From: Selaginella moellendorffii
Taxonomy: Eukaryota > Streptophyta > Lycopodiopsida > Selaginellales > Selaginellaceae
Direction: 5' to 3'
DNA length: 60,000 nt
NCBI RefSeq assembly: GCF_000143415.4
Contig: NW_003314402.1
Location: 75,804-135,803, forward strand
Shown here: positions 9,338 through 21,400 of the stretch, piece by piece
How the letters are laid out: the number at the start of each line of letters is the position of its first letter
Position numbering within the stretch: position 1 is the stretch's first letter
Program-made: the position numbers and the translations under genes
The notes under the pieces: model-generated
Database searches by the model: none
Told to the model about the DNA's origin: nothing
The model's input: only the letters and a program-made list of their open reading frames with translations

Positions 9338-11702
9338 ATGGGGATTTCGGAGCCTTCTCCGCCGGCAAGCCGCATTGACAACGAAAGCTTTCGGGCCGTG
9401 CGGGATGTCCTTGGCAGCGATGTCTGCGACATGGATCTCGTCCACGCGCTACACTTGGCGAGGAACGATTTGCAAGTGGCCGCCCACATTGTGCTCGACA
9501 CTCCGGGTTTTACAAATAGGAAGAGGCTCCAGCTTAAGGCTCCGACGAGCAGTACCAAGGCGAGGAACCCCAGCGTTGGTAAATCACGACGACAGGGATC
9601 TCTAGATGTACGCTGACACCAAAGGCCCGTGCGGCAAAATGTTCCATCGGCAGTGGATCGCCAAAACTCCCGCAAAAGCTGAGGCTTCTAGGACAGCAAA
9701 AATTGCCGAGGTGAGCAATGATAGTGAGACTTTAGATGATTCGGGAGAGCAATCGATGGCGGGGAAGAAGAGGCAAATAAGATTAAGAGTGAAGGAGGAA
9801 ACGATGCCGAGGTGGAAAGAACAACAGTGGTCGAGAGCTGCATTGAGACTGTCAGGAAACATGGCGAGGCTGTTTCGTGTTGGCGAGTTCGTGTCCTTCA
9901 ATTTTCCCAAGCCTGAAGCCGAAAGTAAGAAGAAGTTCTTTGAGCACAAGAAGGTTCGGCCGAAAGCGAGCTCCGACATTGTAAGGTTCTCGACAAAAGC
10001 TTCAGGAGAGGTACGTTTCACTTGACTTGTTTCTTCGTTTTAATTCTAACCATTTGCTCACAGATAGGACGGCTTCCAGCCGTCTGGGCCAAGTGTTTGA
10101 TACCTTTGGTTCACTCAAATAAAATAAGCATACTCGGGAAGTGCAAAATGGCACCAGAGGCTCTTTCTCTTATGAGCAGCATAGTTCTCGATTTGAGGTA
10201 GAGTTTTCTGTGTTTACCAGAGACGTTACGGATATGATGTGCTTGCAGAGTTTATATCAACAAGTCGTTTTTTGTGAAATACAAGGGAACTGTATCGATT
10301 GAAGAGACAACCTTTCGCCCGCTTCCGTCGTTGATGGAGCTGCTAAAGATGACTCCTCAGAAAGGTACAACATGGTTTGGTTTAGCTGTTCTTATAGCAT
10401 AGTTTTGTTTTGTAGGCGCAGTTTACACCAGAAGATTTAAATGTCTACACTCGTCGACGTCCAGAGGTAGTTATTTCAAAGAGCCAGGCAATGTGTAGAC
10501 ATTTTTGTTAAACAGGAAGGGCCACCTTCGAAGCGTTCAAAACCTGAGCAGAAGGATAACGAAGATTCTGTTATGCTCGATTCGGAGGTTGATCACGTGG
10601 TTGGCACCAGTGACAGTCGCGAACTGAAGGTATGCATATGCTTATTGTTATGTTTTCCATGTTTTAACATTTTATACACCAGGAAATGGAGGAACCTCAA
10701 GATCTAGAATGCAAGCTGAGGCCTTACCAAAAGCAAGCGTTGTTTTGGATGTCTCAACTGGAAGATGGCGTCACTCGGGAGGATGCTGCTAAAGCGCTTC
10801 ATCCTTGCGAGCCTCTGCTTTTTACGTGAATTCTTTTTCTGGCGATTTCCGAGCGCACTGCAGGCTTCAAGAGGAGGGGTATTTTGCTCATAAATCTCAT
10901 TTGGTATCTTATGTTTTGATCAAATCAGATTCTCGCTGATGCTATAGGCCTTGGTAAAACGGTCATGACAATATCTCTTTTGCTCTCCAATCGCCGCAAA
11001 GGATGTAGTACATCTCAGGTGCAGCCAACACAGGCAAAAACGAAGTCTTTTAAGAGTTTAAAGGAAGGTGGCACTCTTATAATTTGTCCCATGACTTTAC
11101 TTAGTCAATGGCGGGTATGTATTTTTTCGCTGATGTCTGTGCAAGTTCTGAAGCCTGTGCTTGCAGTCAGAGCTGGAAGCGCACGTATCTCCTGGTACTG
11201 TCTCTGTTTTTGCTTATTACGGACCTGATAGATCAAGAGATGCTAAAACACTCTCGAAGTACGATGTCGTCTTGACTACCTATGGCGTTGTTCAATCGGA
11301 ATGCAACAATGTAAGTTAGTAGTTTGATTGGTAGTTTGAAACAGTTTCACACTCACGGTGTTTAACAGAGCGGAGGCGAAGGACCAATCCATAATGTTCA
11401 TTGGTTTAGAGTTGTACTGGACAAAGCTCATTCTATCAAGGCAAATAAGTCTTGTGTTGCTCAGGCTGTTTTCAAGCTTGTTGCCGACCGCAGATTGTGC
11501 CTTACTGGAACTCCTGTGCCAGTAAGAACCTCCTGCATATGTTTTGGGTTTAAATATCTTTTGTTTTTCAATGCAGATATTGAATGCCAACTATCTGAGT
11601 CTGGTGATTTTTATGATGCCCTTTACCAGGCATGAAGAACTTCTCTTTCTTTTTTTTTCTCTTTTTTCTGAACACGTTTTTACTTCTGTGATCAGGTAAA
11701 AT
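9338..11702 (+). pseudogene. RAD5/HLTF-like helicase, N-terminal half with ATPase N-lobe (RAD5-B)
   Basis: The N-terminus MGISEPSPPASRIDNESFRA..LARNDLQVAAHIVLDTPGF (9338-9600) is the UBA-like module of plant RAD5. After a Lys/Glu-rich exon comes the HIRAN domain (RVGEFVSFNFPKPEAES.., RVYINKSFFVKYKGTVSIEE, PLPSLMELLKMTP), then linker exons, ECKLRPYQKQALFWMSQLE, motif I region ILADAIGLGKTVMTISLLL, motif Ia LIICPMTLLSQWR, KYDVVLTTYG, motif II region VVLDKAHSIKANKS and RLCLTGTPVP (11518). Only this copy retains the N-lobe. Defects: DEAH is DKAH; DEMGLGKT is DAIGLGKT; the exon near 10800 is frameshifted (loss after ALHPC); the acidic/SUMO-motif region before HIRAN is missing. After TGTPVP it jumps to a later exon (IECQLSE..FYDALYQ) and then into Rab7. 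Confidence 0.85.
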
Positions 11703-11972
11703 TCGATCAAAGCCAAGGCCCGGTGTGCTTCCAAGGGAAACATTCCATACTTTGAGATGTCTGCCAAGGAAGACTACAACGTGGAGGCTGCGTTTCAATG
11801 CATTGCCAAGAATGCCTTGAGGAGCGAACCCGAGGAAGACTTGTAAGTTTTGCTTGTTTCTTCTTGTGATGTTTCAAGCTCACATTTAACTTCTGGCAGC
11901 AGCTATCTTCCAGACACGATGAAAATTACAAATAACAACAGACGGCCAAGATCGTCTGGCTGCGAGTGTTGA
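11703..11972 (+). pseudogene. Rab7 GTPase C-terminal exons with intact CxC tail (Rab7-B)
   Basis: Rab7 directs late endosome and vacuole traffic and is anchored by geranylgeranylation. Here the exon reads [20 protein letters not shown], then [20 protein letters not shown], then PEED (to 11841), covering the G5 SAK motif. After an intron the last exon reads YLPDTMKITNNNRRPRSSGC and EC, with TGA at 11970-11972, so the CEC prenylation motif is preserved. The N-terminal two thirds (P-loop, switches, NKxD) is absent. The 5' edge is fused to a RAD5 exon (VKFDQ becomes VKFDQS..), so a spliced chimera is conceivable. Confidence 0.8.
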
Positions 11973-12755
11973 TCTACCACTACTGTCCCTCTATCAATAA
12001 GTGTTTTTGCTTTCATTTTATATGGTTTATTTCTTTCTTTTCTTTTTACTCTCTCCTTTCACTCATTGGCCATGGATTTTTTCCCTTCTCTTTTTTTTTT
12101 TTTTTTTTTTGCTACGAAATAATTTTTTTTCTTGGATCTTGTATCTAGTTACTACTAGTAGTGCAAAAATTCTTGTGTTTGTATATTATTAAATTTTATT
12201 TGTTTCTAATGGATTGCTAGTTGACAAGAATTGGGTCACCACATGCCTAGTTTTTCACGATTCCACAAGTCTGGGTTAAAAATAAGCGAAGCCTGTGATT
12301 GACACTGCATTATAAGAGTTTCCAATCCTTGGCAGCGATGCAACTTCGAAGCTGTGCAACCCTTTAATTATCTTATTCAGCCGCCAATTTCATTGTCCCA
12401 AAGTATGGGGAATGTGGCACAAACCAAAGCAATCAGGATCGAGAGAGATCGCTACATTGATCTCGAAAAGAGAAGAACTAAAGGTATGATGCATATTCTT
12501 AATAATTTTATGTTTTGCATGTTTTACCATTTACTCTATACACCAGGTTTTAAAATACTCAAAACCACGAGAGTAAAGTAATATCCTGAGAATACGATTT
12601 GTAAGAAAATAAATAAATGTTTCTTCTCCTAACGCTGCTGACGCTGTGAAATTTCTGTTTTCGTTTTTTGATGTTCTGCTTGTGATGCAAAATGGTGTAG
12701 CATTTGCGCAGATCTTTGAGAACCCAATCGATGTCCACTGAAGGAGCAAGGTTTA
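11973..12755. other. Shared flank between Rab7-B and NLR2
   Basis: T-rich Rab7 3' region (11990-12250), then a fragment with PPR-like wording (AATTTCATTGTCCCAAAGTA near 12385). At 12471-12545 there is the AACTAAAG|GTATG..ATACACCAG segment, a copy of the RAD5 intron present at 10630-10681. The rest is the NLR2 3' flank. No intact gene. Confidence 0.55.
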
Positions 12756-15700
12756 CTAGGGCCCATATATCTTGAGATCTGGCCGCTCCTCAAGCCATGG
12801 TGGAACTTTCGTATCTTTTTGGCAGCGTAGGACTTTGAGCCTAGGAAATAAGCCAAGGCCGTGATTGTCTGAACTCAATTGTGGCCACACTACATCATGA
12901 CGACCAAGGAGCTCAAGTTCCTCCAATCCTGGAAGGGATGAAATGGATGATGGAATATTTTCGATCCTACCCAAGGTTACACCTCTTAGAGCAGTCATCT
13001 GGTCTGTTGGCTCAAAGAAATCATTGGGGAGCTGCTTACTAATAGCCTCCCTTGCAAATAATTCGACCTGTTTCACCTTCAGCTGTGATCTCTCAGTTGG
13101 CATCAAGAGTCTCCTCATGTAACCTGCTATACAAACTTGCAGATCATCAAGGTCTTTGGGGAGTTGTGTCACAAAGAGAGGCAAATGCTCCCATGTATTA
13201 TCAGGAGCCAGATAGAATGTTAAACTCTTCAGGTTTGGAAGACTTGCTGCCAAATCATCCTTGAACTCCAACTGTGCAATGTGTAGATTTCGAAGCTCCA
13301 GACGTTCGAGGCATGGGAACGATCCATCCAGACTGAAGAACTGGATACCACTGCAGTCTATGTGAAGTTCTCGTAGCCGTTGAAAGCCCTTTAGCCAAGA
13401 CAGGTCTTTCATTGTCTCATTGTTTGTGATCCTTAAATATTGTAGCTGTAGCCATTCGAGGCTTTCGGCATTGTTTTCACCGTCTTGTACCCCATCAATC
13501 GAAAAGTGCTGAAGCTGTTTGGAATTCTTAAACATTCGCTTCCAGTCAAGTTTGATAGTCAATGCCACCCTAATGTCACATCGTCTTAGATTGACAAGTT
13601 GCCACGGGCCGGTGAAATCGCCAAAGTCCATGCTCTTTGCCCGCAACTCCAGTGTCTCAATGTCCTCTAGTGCACCAAGGCTGTGAGGTGTTTTTATTGT
13701 TGCCTTGTGGAGGCCTAGCTCTAAATGTCTTAGCTTGTGTAGGCTTGAAATTCCACTCAAATCCACAGCTAACTCCTCATAGGAATCAAGCTCCAGCTCT
13801 TCCAAGTTAAATAATTGGAGTAGTAATGCAAAGTTGAATTTCTTGATGTCATTGCATTTCAAAACCTTCAGTGATGTCAAGCTGAAGAGCGCATCTGGCA
13901 ATTGAGGCACACCTGAATATCGAAGGTCAAGCACTTGAAGGTTTCTCAGCTTGGATATGCTCTCTGTAATAAAACGGACCAAATTAGAGCATCTATTCAA
14001 GCTCAATACCTTGACATTTTGGATGTGATCTATACTAAGACTGACATCCACACCAGAAATTCCATAACATCCATCGAGAAGCAAGACATCTCGCACATGA
14101 ATGTCAGACAAAAGGCTGCTTGTAACCTTCTTTCCAATGAATGAAACTTTAGAAAATGTTGGAGAAATCCCAGGTGGACAATCATAGCCAAACAGGCATC
14201 CCTTCTCGTGCTCTTCCTGGGGTGGGTACTTCCCTTTCAAGATTCTTATGCACAGCTTGCGTACCATATCGTGCACAGTTACGGTTCTTCTCAGGGCCCA
14301 CCATCGAGAATCAGTTGTCTTCACTAGGCATCTTCGTTCCAGTTCACTAACAATCTGCAGAGGCGAGAGTTCTGACCCAACCGCTATCCAACATTTTCTC
14401 AGATTAGCAAACTGGATTCGCTTATCTTCTGGAAACGCAGCCACATAGAGAAAGCACTCTTGCAGCTTTTCATCCTTATTAAAGCGTCCCAGCTCGTCAT
14501 AGCTAAACTTCAAGCGCTGGAACATCCGCTTCTCAATGTCCCCATCATTCAACAAATGCATCTTCTGATAGCGTTCTTTCCACACCTGTGGCCCCTCATT
14601 CCTGTAGACAGCCATGGCACTGCCAATCACTTCAAGAGCTAAAGGGAGCCCCTCACATTTGCTAGCTATTCTCTCGGCAACTTTCACAATGTCCGGATCA
14701 CTAGGTAGCGAATCATAAAAGGCAAACTTCCAAAACATCTTTTTGCTCTCGTCCTCTGATAGCTCATGCACAGGAAATGCCTTTGCACCCAGCATGCTCA
14801 AAATGCCTTCCTTTCTGGTTGTTACCAGCACCCGGCTGTAAGAGGACGGCCCTGCTATAAAATCCAGTCCTTTTGCCCAGCTCGTGTTCCACATATCATC
14901 CAGTATCAACAAGACATGGTTGCCACGAGCAACATTTTGTGCCATCTGTTGCACATGCTCAATGGTGCCTGCATTTTGGGCCCTCTCCTTCATGTCGCCC
15001 CATTCAAGAGCGTTGAGGAGCTGGGCCCTGAGATCATCCTCCGATGCATCTTTCTTGACAGTAATCCACACAATGTTGTCATGGAAATGCTGCCGGACCC
15101 TCTCGTCATTGTGCACCCAGCTTGCAAGGGTGGTCTTGCCACACCCTCCCATTCCCAGGAGTCCAAACCATTTCCCCGGGGCTTGTGGATCCAGGAGGGC
15201 ATTCACCACCTCATCCAGCTGCTCCCCATGGCGGCCAAACATGTCGTTGGGAACACCACGCCGTACATACTTTACGAGACCTCTGTCTTGTGGACAACTC
15301 CGTACGGAAAAGCTGGTGCTCGGCTGTATCACTTTCAACTCTTCTCGCTCGTAACTTTCAATGTGCGGGAGGAGATCGCCCTCGCAAGTGCGTACCAGCT
15401 CCGAAATCGCGCCAGATCGCTTCTCCCTGCGCGAAAGATCCATCTTTTAGCTCCATTGCTTCAAACATGAATTCGAATAAGCCTTACTGTGATCCAAGCA
15501 GCGCTTGCGCCTTCTCAGTCCATTCAGTCAGTTCAGTCAGCCACGCCTCAGCCTCACCAGAGTAGCGGAAATCTGGATTCCTGTGCTTGGGAGCATTAAA
15601 CTTGTCAAGCGTGGCCTGGATTCTGGATGACCTCTTCTTTAGCTCCTCAATGTGGACATTCAGCTCATGCTCGTGACCCTGGATCTGCGACAGGAGATCG

Positions 15701-15787
15701 CCGTAGGCACTTAAGGACTTCGCGATCTCGTTACTCCGCTTGTACCTATAGGAAGTGGAGAAGTTCAACCAGCTGCCTGCCATTTCT

Positions 15788-15818
<31 letters not shown>

Positions 15819-16120
15819 ATAAAATGCTACTGTACCGACCGCTTTATGGGGCTCCAGATCCTGTTATGGCGTGATCCCAAGAGTGCTTGTGCCTTGGTGT
15901 TCCATTCCCTGACACGCTCCAAGCATTCCTCGGCCGCTTCAGAGAACATAAAGCCAGGTCCATTTCGCTCCTTGTGGCGACCGAAAGCGTTGATCTTGTC
16001 CCGGATGTGGGGCGCCTTGTTCTCCAGCGTTTCAATGTTGGCATTGCAGTCCCATATCTTCTTAGCAGGGCCCAGAGCCAAGCCACACAAGGCGCTTGCC
16101 AAGGAGCCCACAACCTCCAT
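12756..16120 (-). CDS. NLR immune receptor with two CC-like modules (NLR2)
   Basis: CC-NB-LRR receptor, same three-exon model as NLR1: 16120-15840, 15772-15488 and 15426-12756, introns of 67 nt (15773-15839, donor GTCGGT) and 61 nt (15427-15487). The joins are in frame and predict 1078 residues. NB-ARC motifs are intact: GMGGCGKTT, LLILDDMW (Met instead of Val), VLVTTRK, GLPLAL, CFLYVAAFPED and TVHDMVRKL. The LRR region is shorter than in NLR1 and NLR6 because it has one copy of the block that is duplicated there. The C-terminus is KVPPWLEERPDLKIYGP. It is convergent with the RAD5-B/Rab7 chimera. The first donor is weaker than in NLR1, so initiation within exon 2 (MAGSW) is an alternative. 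Confidence 0.88.
15788..15814. repeat. (AC)n microsatellite inside NLR2 intron 1
   Basis: Twenty-seven bases of AC repeat, ten more than the NLR1 run. This accounts exactly for the ten-base longer intron. Confidence 0.9.
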
Positions 16121-16334
16121 GCCTGTAGACCTACAAGTAAACGTCGTCTCCCAGAACTCTTGGCCTTGGTACCCTCTCTTAAAATGAACAGTAATTTTCA
16201 GAGAGGTATAAGCTGTTACAAGTGACTTCAGTTTAATTGGAGTTGATTGCTTGCAGTAGAGCGAGTACTAAAGGGCCTCATCCCTCTTGCAATGCCAGCT
16301 GTGGCTCTCTCTCTCTCTCTCTCTCTCTCTCATC
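16121..16334. other. NLR2 5' flank with (TC)n
   Basis: The first 20 bases match the upstream region of NLR1 and NLR6. Then comes sequence not seen in the other units (about 16150-16270), then GGGCCTCATCCCTCTTGCAA and a TC run at 16305-16331, as upstream of NLR1. No gene seen. Confidence 0.45.
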
Positions 16335-16930
16335 GCTCCGACAGGCATGCTCCGACATTGTAAGTTTCTCCAGGAGAGGTAACTTTTGTCGCTTTGTTTT
16401 AGTTGCACACAGATAGGACGCCTTCCAGCTGACTGGGCCACGTGTTTGATTGCTTTGGGTCAAGAAAACGTACTCTGGGTCTGGGAGGTGCAAAATGGCA
16501 CCAGAGGCTTGCAGAGTTTGCATTGATAAACTCGTATTGACATCGATTGAAGAGACAACGATTCTGTCGTTGATAGAGCTTCTAAAGGTAACTCTTCCCA
16601 AAAAGTTAAAACACGGTTGACTTGGTTGTTCTCATAGCATCATTTTGTTTTGTAGACACACCAAAAGACTTAAATGTCTATACTCGTCGACCACCAGAGG
16701 TAGTAGCAAGCCAACGTGTGATACAATCTGTGACATTTTCTTGAAATAGAGAATGCCACCTTCAAAGTGTTCAAAATTTGAACAGAAGCTTTTGCTTATA
16801 CCTTTGAGGTTAATCACAGATCACAGTTGCAAATTACAAACTGAAGGTACACATATGCTTATTGCTATAGTTTCCATACAGCAGGAACCTAAAGGTCTAC
16901 CAAAGGCAACTTAACTAAAAGATCGCATCA
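16335..16930 (+). pseudogene. Highly diverged RAD5 relic (HIRAN to linker exons)
   Basis: Recognisable by order and wording rather than frame: CTCCGACATTGTAAG..CTCCAGGAGAGGTAA, ATAGGACGCCTTCCAGCTGA, GTGCAAAATGGCACCAGAGG, ATCGATTGAAGAGACAACG, GTCTATACTCGTCGACCACC, then GAAGGTACACATATGCTTAT and GGAACCTAAAGGTCTACCAA. These match RAD5-B from 9975 to 10730 with many substitutions and small deletions. It is clearly older or faster-decaying than the other copies and borders the AT-rich island. Confidence 0.7.
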
Positions 16931-17214
16931 ACTTGGGAAGACACTATTATAAGTTCTTGCAGTTCACAACATTCTCCTAATTATGGTTTTTTTAAGACAT
17001 AGTTTTTTTATGTTTGATATAGCTTTCAATGTAGGGAATATGGTTTAGCAACCTGATTCTTATCATCCCATTGTTCACTATTTTTGAGACTAGAAATGTA
17101 TATGGTTTATTTTGTAATGGAAAATAATATACTTTTGAACTAGGATAGTTTATATGTTTTAATATAGTTAACACTCTGGAACTTGATTTATAATATTAAG
17201 GACATCAAAAATTA

Positions 17215-17537
17215 TTGGTTTGCTTAAGCAAACCTATAGGGGGACTGAGATGGTAGTGAATATACCTAGAATATGCTTGGATATTCTGGGATATTCTACC
17301 ATCTAACGGTTGGTATTCATTTAGATTAATCTGGTATTTATAATTTATAAACATGTTTATAATTTATAAACTTTTCTAAACCCTTTCTAGTATATTCTTT
17401 TTTATTCTATTATCTAATGGTTGATATGCAATAAGATTAATCTTGTGTTTATAAATTACTAACATGCTTATGATTATAAACTTTATTTGATCAATTAGAT
17501 TAATAAGTAATAATAAAACTACCATTAAGCAAACCAA
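17215..17537. mobile_element. MITE-like inverted-repeat element
   Basis: The 323-bp segment begins TTGGTTTGCTTAA and ends TTAAGCAAACCAA, a perfect 13-bp terminal inverted repeat. The left end extends into the palindrome GGTTTGCTTAAGCAAACC. Inside are two related halves of roughly 115 bp (TCTACCATCTAACGGTTGGT and TCTATTATCTAATGGTTGAT). I see no clear target-site duplication, so mobility is inferred only from structure. Confidence 0.5.
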
Positions 17538-18338
17538 GTGTTGCTACATGCAATGCGTAGCAATTTATTTTAAAATTGGAGTAAAGTTTGGTTTTCCTTA
17601 TGGATGACATTGTAGTTGATGATTTCATGAACAATAGACTAATGAGAATGGGAAGTGTGTTATCTTCCTTCTAAAACCCATTTTCAACTACATATAAAAG
17701 ACGTATATTCATGTAATTTATCTGTGACAATATTCTTTTGATAAGAGCATAGGTTATGCTGTTTAACAAATGTATGATGTTTTCAGCTGGAACTAAATTC
17801 CCACACTTTAGTAAGAAAAAAAAAAAAAAATTTATTTTCATTTGCTGCTAAATGTCCTCTCCCAATTCTATATGAATTGGGATTGTTGGCTACAACTTCC
17901 ATTTATATGACATATAAATGTTCTATTGCAAACACTTTTACCACATATTTAATTCTTCCTTGGATCCTCATAATATAACTAATTGCCACTTCTATAAGAT
18001 TGTCCTTATTGTTACTTCTATAGGACTGTTTTTATTGTGGGCACTTCTTGGAAATTTGTGATAAACTACATCTAAAACTAAATAAAAGTAGTTCCAAACA
18101 TTGTTATAATCTGGCACAATGCAAACTTCTCTAACTAGAGCATCCATTAGTAAGATGCAAGTATGATTAAACTGTGTGGTGATATTTCATTAGAGTTCTT
18201 TTTGGTCCACTTGCATAATAACTAAGAAAAAATTATTAGTTTCTACCAAAGGAATAGACAAATAAGCAATTTTTCACTAGTAGTATTTAGCATAGATAAA
18301 GACTTCAATTGCATCCCTAATCCCAACTAAGAATATCT

Positions 18339-18605
18339 TTATAATTTAAGTAAAACATATATCACTTGGTAAACCATACAATTATAAGCATGAAATATAA
18401 TATGATTATTACAACCTAGATTGTATGGATCCATCATAGTTGTGTTTTGCTTTTGCATTATAGCCTTAGCATGTATAACCACAATTTTTAGCTCTTCTTC
18501 CTCCAAGACATTTTCTTCAACCAAATTATTATTAGATAAACTATTCATCATTACTTCTAACATTACTAGTGATAAATATAATATTCTCTTGCAAATCATA
18601 TCCAA
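18339..18605 (-). other. Short frame with conserved acidic peptide, island copy 1
   Basis: The frame contains LVEENVLEEEELKIVVIHAK followed by AIMQKQN. The copy in island 2 (about 32380-32529, minus) has the same peptide with conservative changes (LSNNN/LLNDN, AK/AR). Conservation at protein level suggests a former exon. I do not recognise the family; an element-encoded protein is possible. Confidence 0.35.
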
Positions 18606-20089
18606 ACCTATTTATTGGATTATATGGTTCTAACTTCCCCTCATATCCACTCTATCATTTTCTATCGTGCTACCTTATATATTTTTAATGAGAATAAATG
18701 TTTGCCTATACCTATAAAAAGTAGATTTGGTGAAAAAATAACCTTTTGTTCCCCTTGTTGCAACATATGATAAACAATGACAATTTTTCTTTTTCTTTTT
18801 TGCTTTGGTTTGGTATGAACTATTAAGATGTGCTATCTTCTGGCCAATCCAATCCTCACATAAGTATTGCAACCAATATTACAAAGTAAACACATTCTTG
18901 TAAAACTTGTGAAACTTAAAAATACATGATTATCACATGTCTCTTAGTGTTTTTAATGTTGTCAGCCTTGTGGTTTTTTTGCCACTTTCTTTCAAAAACA
19001 TAATATTGTTACAAATATTATTTTCAAGGTATTTTTCAAATCTTTATTTAGCAAATTTATGATGGAGGTAGAGGAGATAGATTGCCTGATCTGTGATTCT
19101 TTTTAGGATTGAGTTCATATATAGTGTTGGATAAACATAGAATACAAAAAGGTTGAAACTTTTTACTTACTTTTATTGAAAAAAGTCTCTTTATTTTAGT
19201 ATCATGCTTACTTTAACAAAAATCTTTGGCCCTTTGAGCTAAGTAAAGACCACTTACATTTCTCTAAAACTATGAAGGTCTATTGAAGATTTGGCTTATA
19301 TCCTAGTGCATCTAGTGTGCTAACCATATTTTTAAATGATTTTTTATTTGGTTTTGGAAATCTTTTATCTACAATTCTCATATGCACTATTGTTTCTTGT
19401 TGTTAGATTTTACTATTGCATTCACAATAACGTTCATATGTCTTCAATTGATTTTGACATAATGCAAGCTATATAACTATATTCAAGGATGCCCCATGAC
19501 TTGCAAATGATTTTGGACTTAAAAAATAATTGAGGTTGGGATCAGTGGCATGGATGGCATGCTACTGTTTTACATTATAGTAAGGTCCACCCACCATAGT
19601 GTTATTTAGCCTACAAAACAGATAAAACTGATAAAGTGATGTTTTTAATTATACATTTTTTAAGATAGTTATGTGATTAGGGTATATGTTATGACTTGAC
19701 GTTTGAAAGAAATTCTATACCCCAAAAGTAATTGAAAAGAAAAAATGATTCAATGATGCAACTATGGAGATAGAAAGTCTCTCTAGACCATAATATTAGA
19801 TATGGTAACAAATAAATTTGATCTTAGACAAAGTGAAAAAAAAAAATTTAATGCACATAATTATGAGAGCATAAAATATTGAGTGAAGATTTAACTAAAA
19901 TTAATATAGATTTGTTAATCAATTTGTATATATTTTTTACATTTAAACTTCCCACATGTGAACTAAGGTTTAGTGGGCAGTGAAATTGTAGAAGTGCTAA
20001 GTTTTTTTATCTGCCCATCGTTTTGGTTGAATTGGCAAATTGAGATATGGTAAGCAATAAGTGAAAATGCATGAAATGAATCCCTTTTT

Positions 20090-20325
20090 TGTTTCCTCAA
20101 ATGTTAATAACCCAAGCAAAATTGAATGGACTATGTAGAAAAGCATTGTGTAAATATTAGCTGGAGTGTTGCCAAACTTCCTCAACAAGATTCAGAGTAA
20201 TAGATTTTTTGAAAAGGACCATTTCGATCTCAATATTCTAACATGGATGAACATTGGAGTAAAAACATGGGATGCAATCCAATTGATAAAGACATTCAAG
20301 AATCTCAATAATTCATCAGAGTAGG
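20090..20325 (+). pseudogene. Decayed unknown reading frame, island copy 1
   Basis: Reads (with breaks) VLPNFLNKIQSNRFFEKDHF then DLNILTWMNIGVKTWDAIQL and ends NLNNSSE followed by TAG. It is the counterpart of the open frame at 33911-34150, and both stop at the same codon. In this copy the upstream part contains in-frame stops. The spacing LNxLIxM..DAIQ faintly recalls a PPR motif, which is only a suggestion. Confidence 0.35.
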
Positions 20326-20609
20326 TATGCGATGAAAAGTAGGCCCAAAATGAAAGCCCTTCACAAAAACAATAGTGTCAGCTAACACCCACTTAGGAAC
20401 AAAACACTCTAAATCAAGGATTATGAGAGTGGCAACCAAGGTCTTTTTTTTTAACACCAATTTTTAATGTCAAGAAGTACTCTAAGCACTTATTAAATCT
20501 CCCATTAACTTTACTTAGCAAGAATCTACTTTATAAGTTATTATAGATCTTTCTCAACTACAAAAGAAGATACTTCAAATGTGAAAGACATGTAGAGTAG
20601 AGAATTAAG

Positions 20610-21400
20610 CTAATTGAGCGAGCTTACGAGCGTAAATTGGACAACCATTCCTTTTGTGTTTTTGAGCTTAAGATAGAAGAGACCTTCATTAGATTGTAAC
20701 ATTGATTTAAGAAAGTAGTGGTTGCTAAGATGGAACAAATAAAGGAATTCATAAAGTACTAGTATGACTAAAGTGTTGTGGAACTTCTTGCATTCAAGTC
20801 GAATATGAGATTAATATTGATAGATCTTGAGTTTTTGAATGTGCAAACCACATTAGTTTTAATGCAAAAAACTTCATAGTTTTCAATATAGCTTTTGCAA
20901 GATCTTCAAATAGCAAAGATCAGAATTTTAGATAAATGGCAATGAGTTAAAACTATAATAGTTGAGAAAGTTTATAGTGGCACACCCATTCGAAAGTACA
21001 GAGTCCTACAAATGAGGACAATTTCACTCATAAATGAGGATTTAATAGCCAATATAAAGATCTTTTCGCATGTGAGGTAAATCTATTTTAAAATGGCATT
21101 CTAAAATTATACTCAACATTGAAGAAAGAGGTATGCATTCATTTTAAAATTTAAGCTAAACATTATAGGAAATGTATTAATCCAAGTGCATAAGGGCCAT
21201 TGTTATTGACAAGGACAATAAGAAAACTATTAAAGGGGTATTTTTAAAAAAATAATTTTATAGTTTTTAATTTTTGTTTGTGTAGTTTCAAATTAAATCA
21301 TATGGCAATGGACGTGAGGAGCAACCTTTATACCCTAATAGATAGGATTAATAAAGAAATAGAGTGTGAAATTATAATTAAAGAAGAAAAAAATAATAGT
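20610..21400 (+). pseudogene. Two further decayed exon-like patches, island copy 1
   Basis: Patch 1 (about 20625-20775): ERKLDNHSFCVFELKIEETF and KMEQIKEFIKY, with stops. Patch 2 (about 21295-21400): LNHMAMDVRSNLYTLIDRIN then KEIECEIIIKE. Both match island 2 (34321-34632 and 35129-35267) at protein level with frame-preserving changes. Unknown family. Confidence 0.35.
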
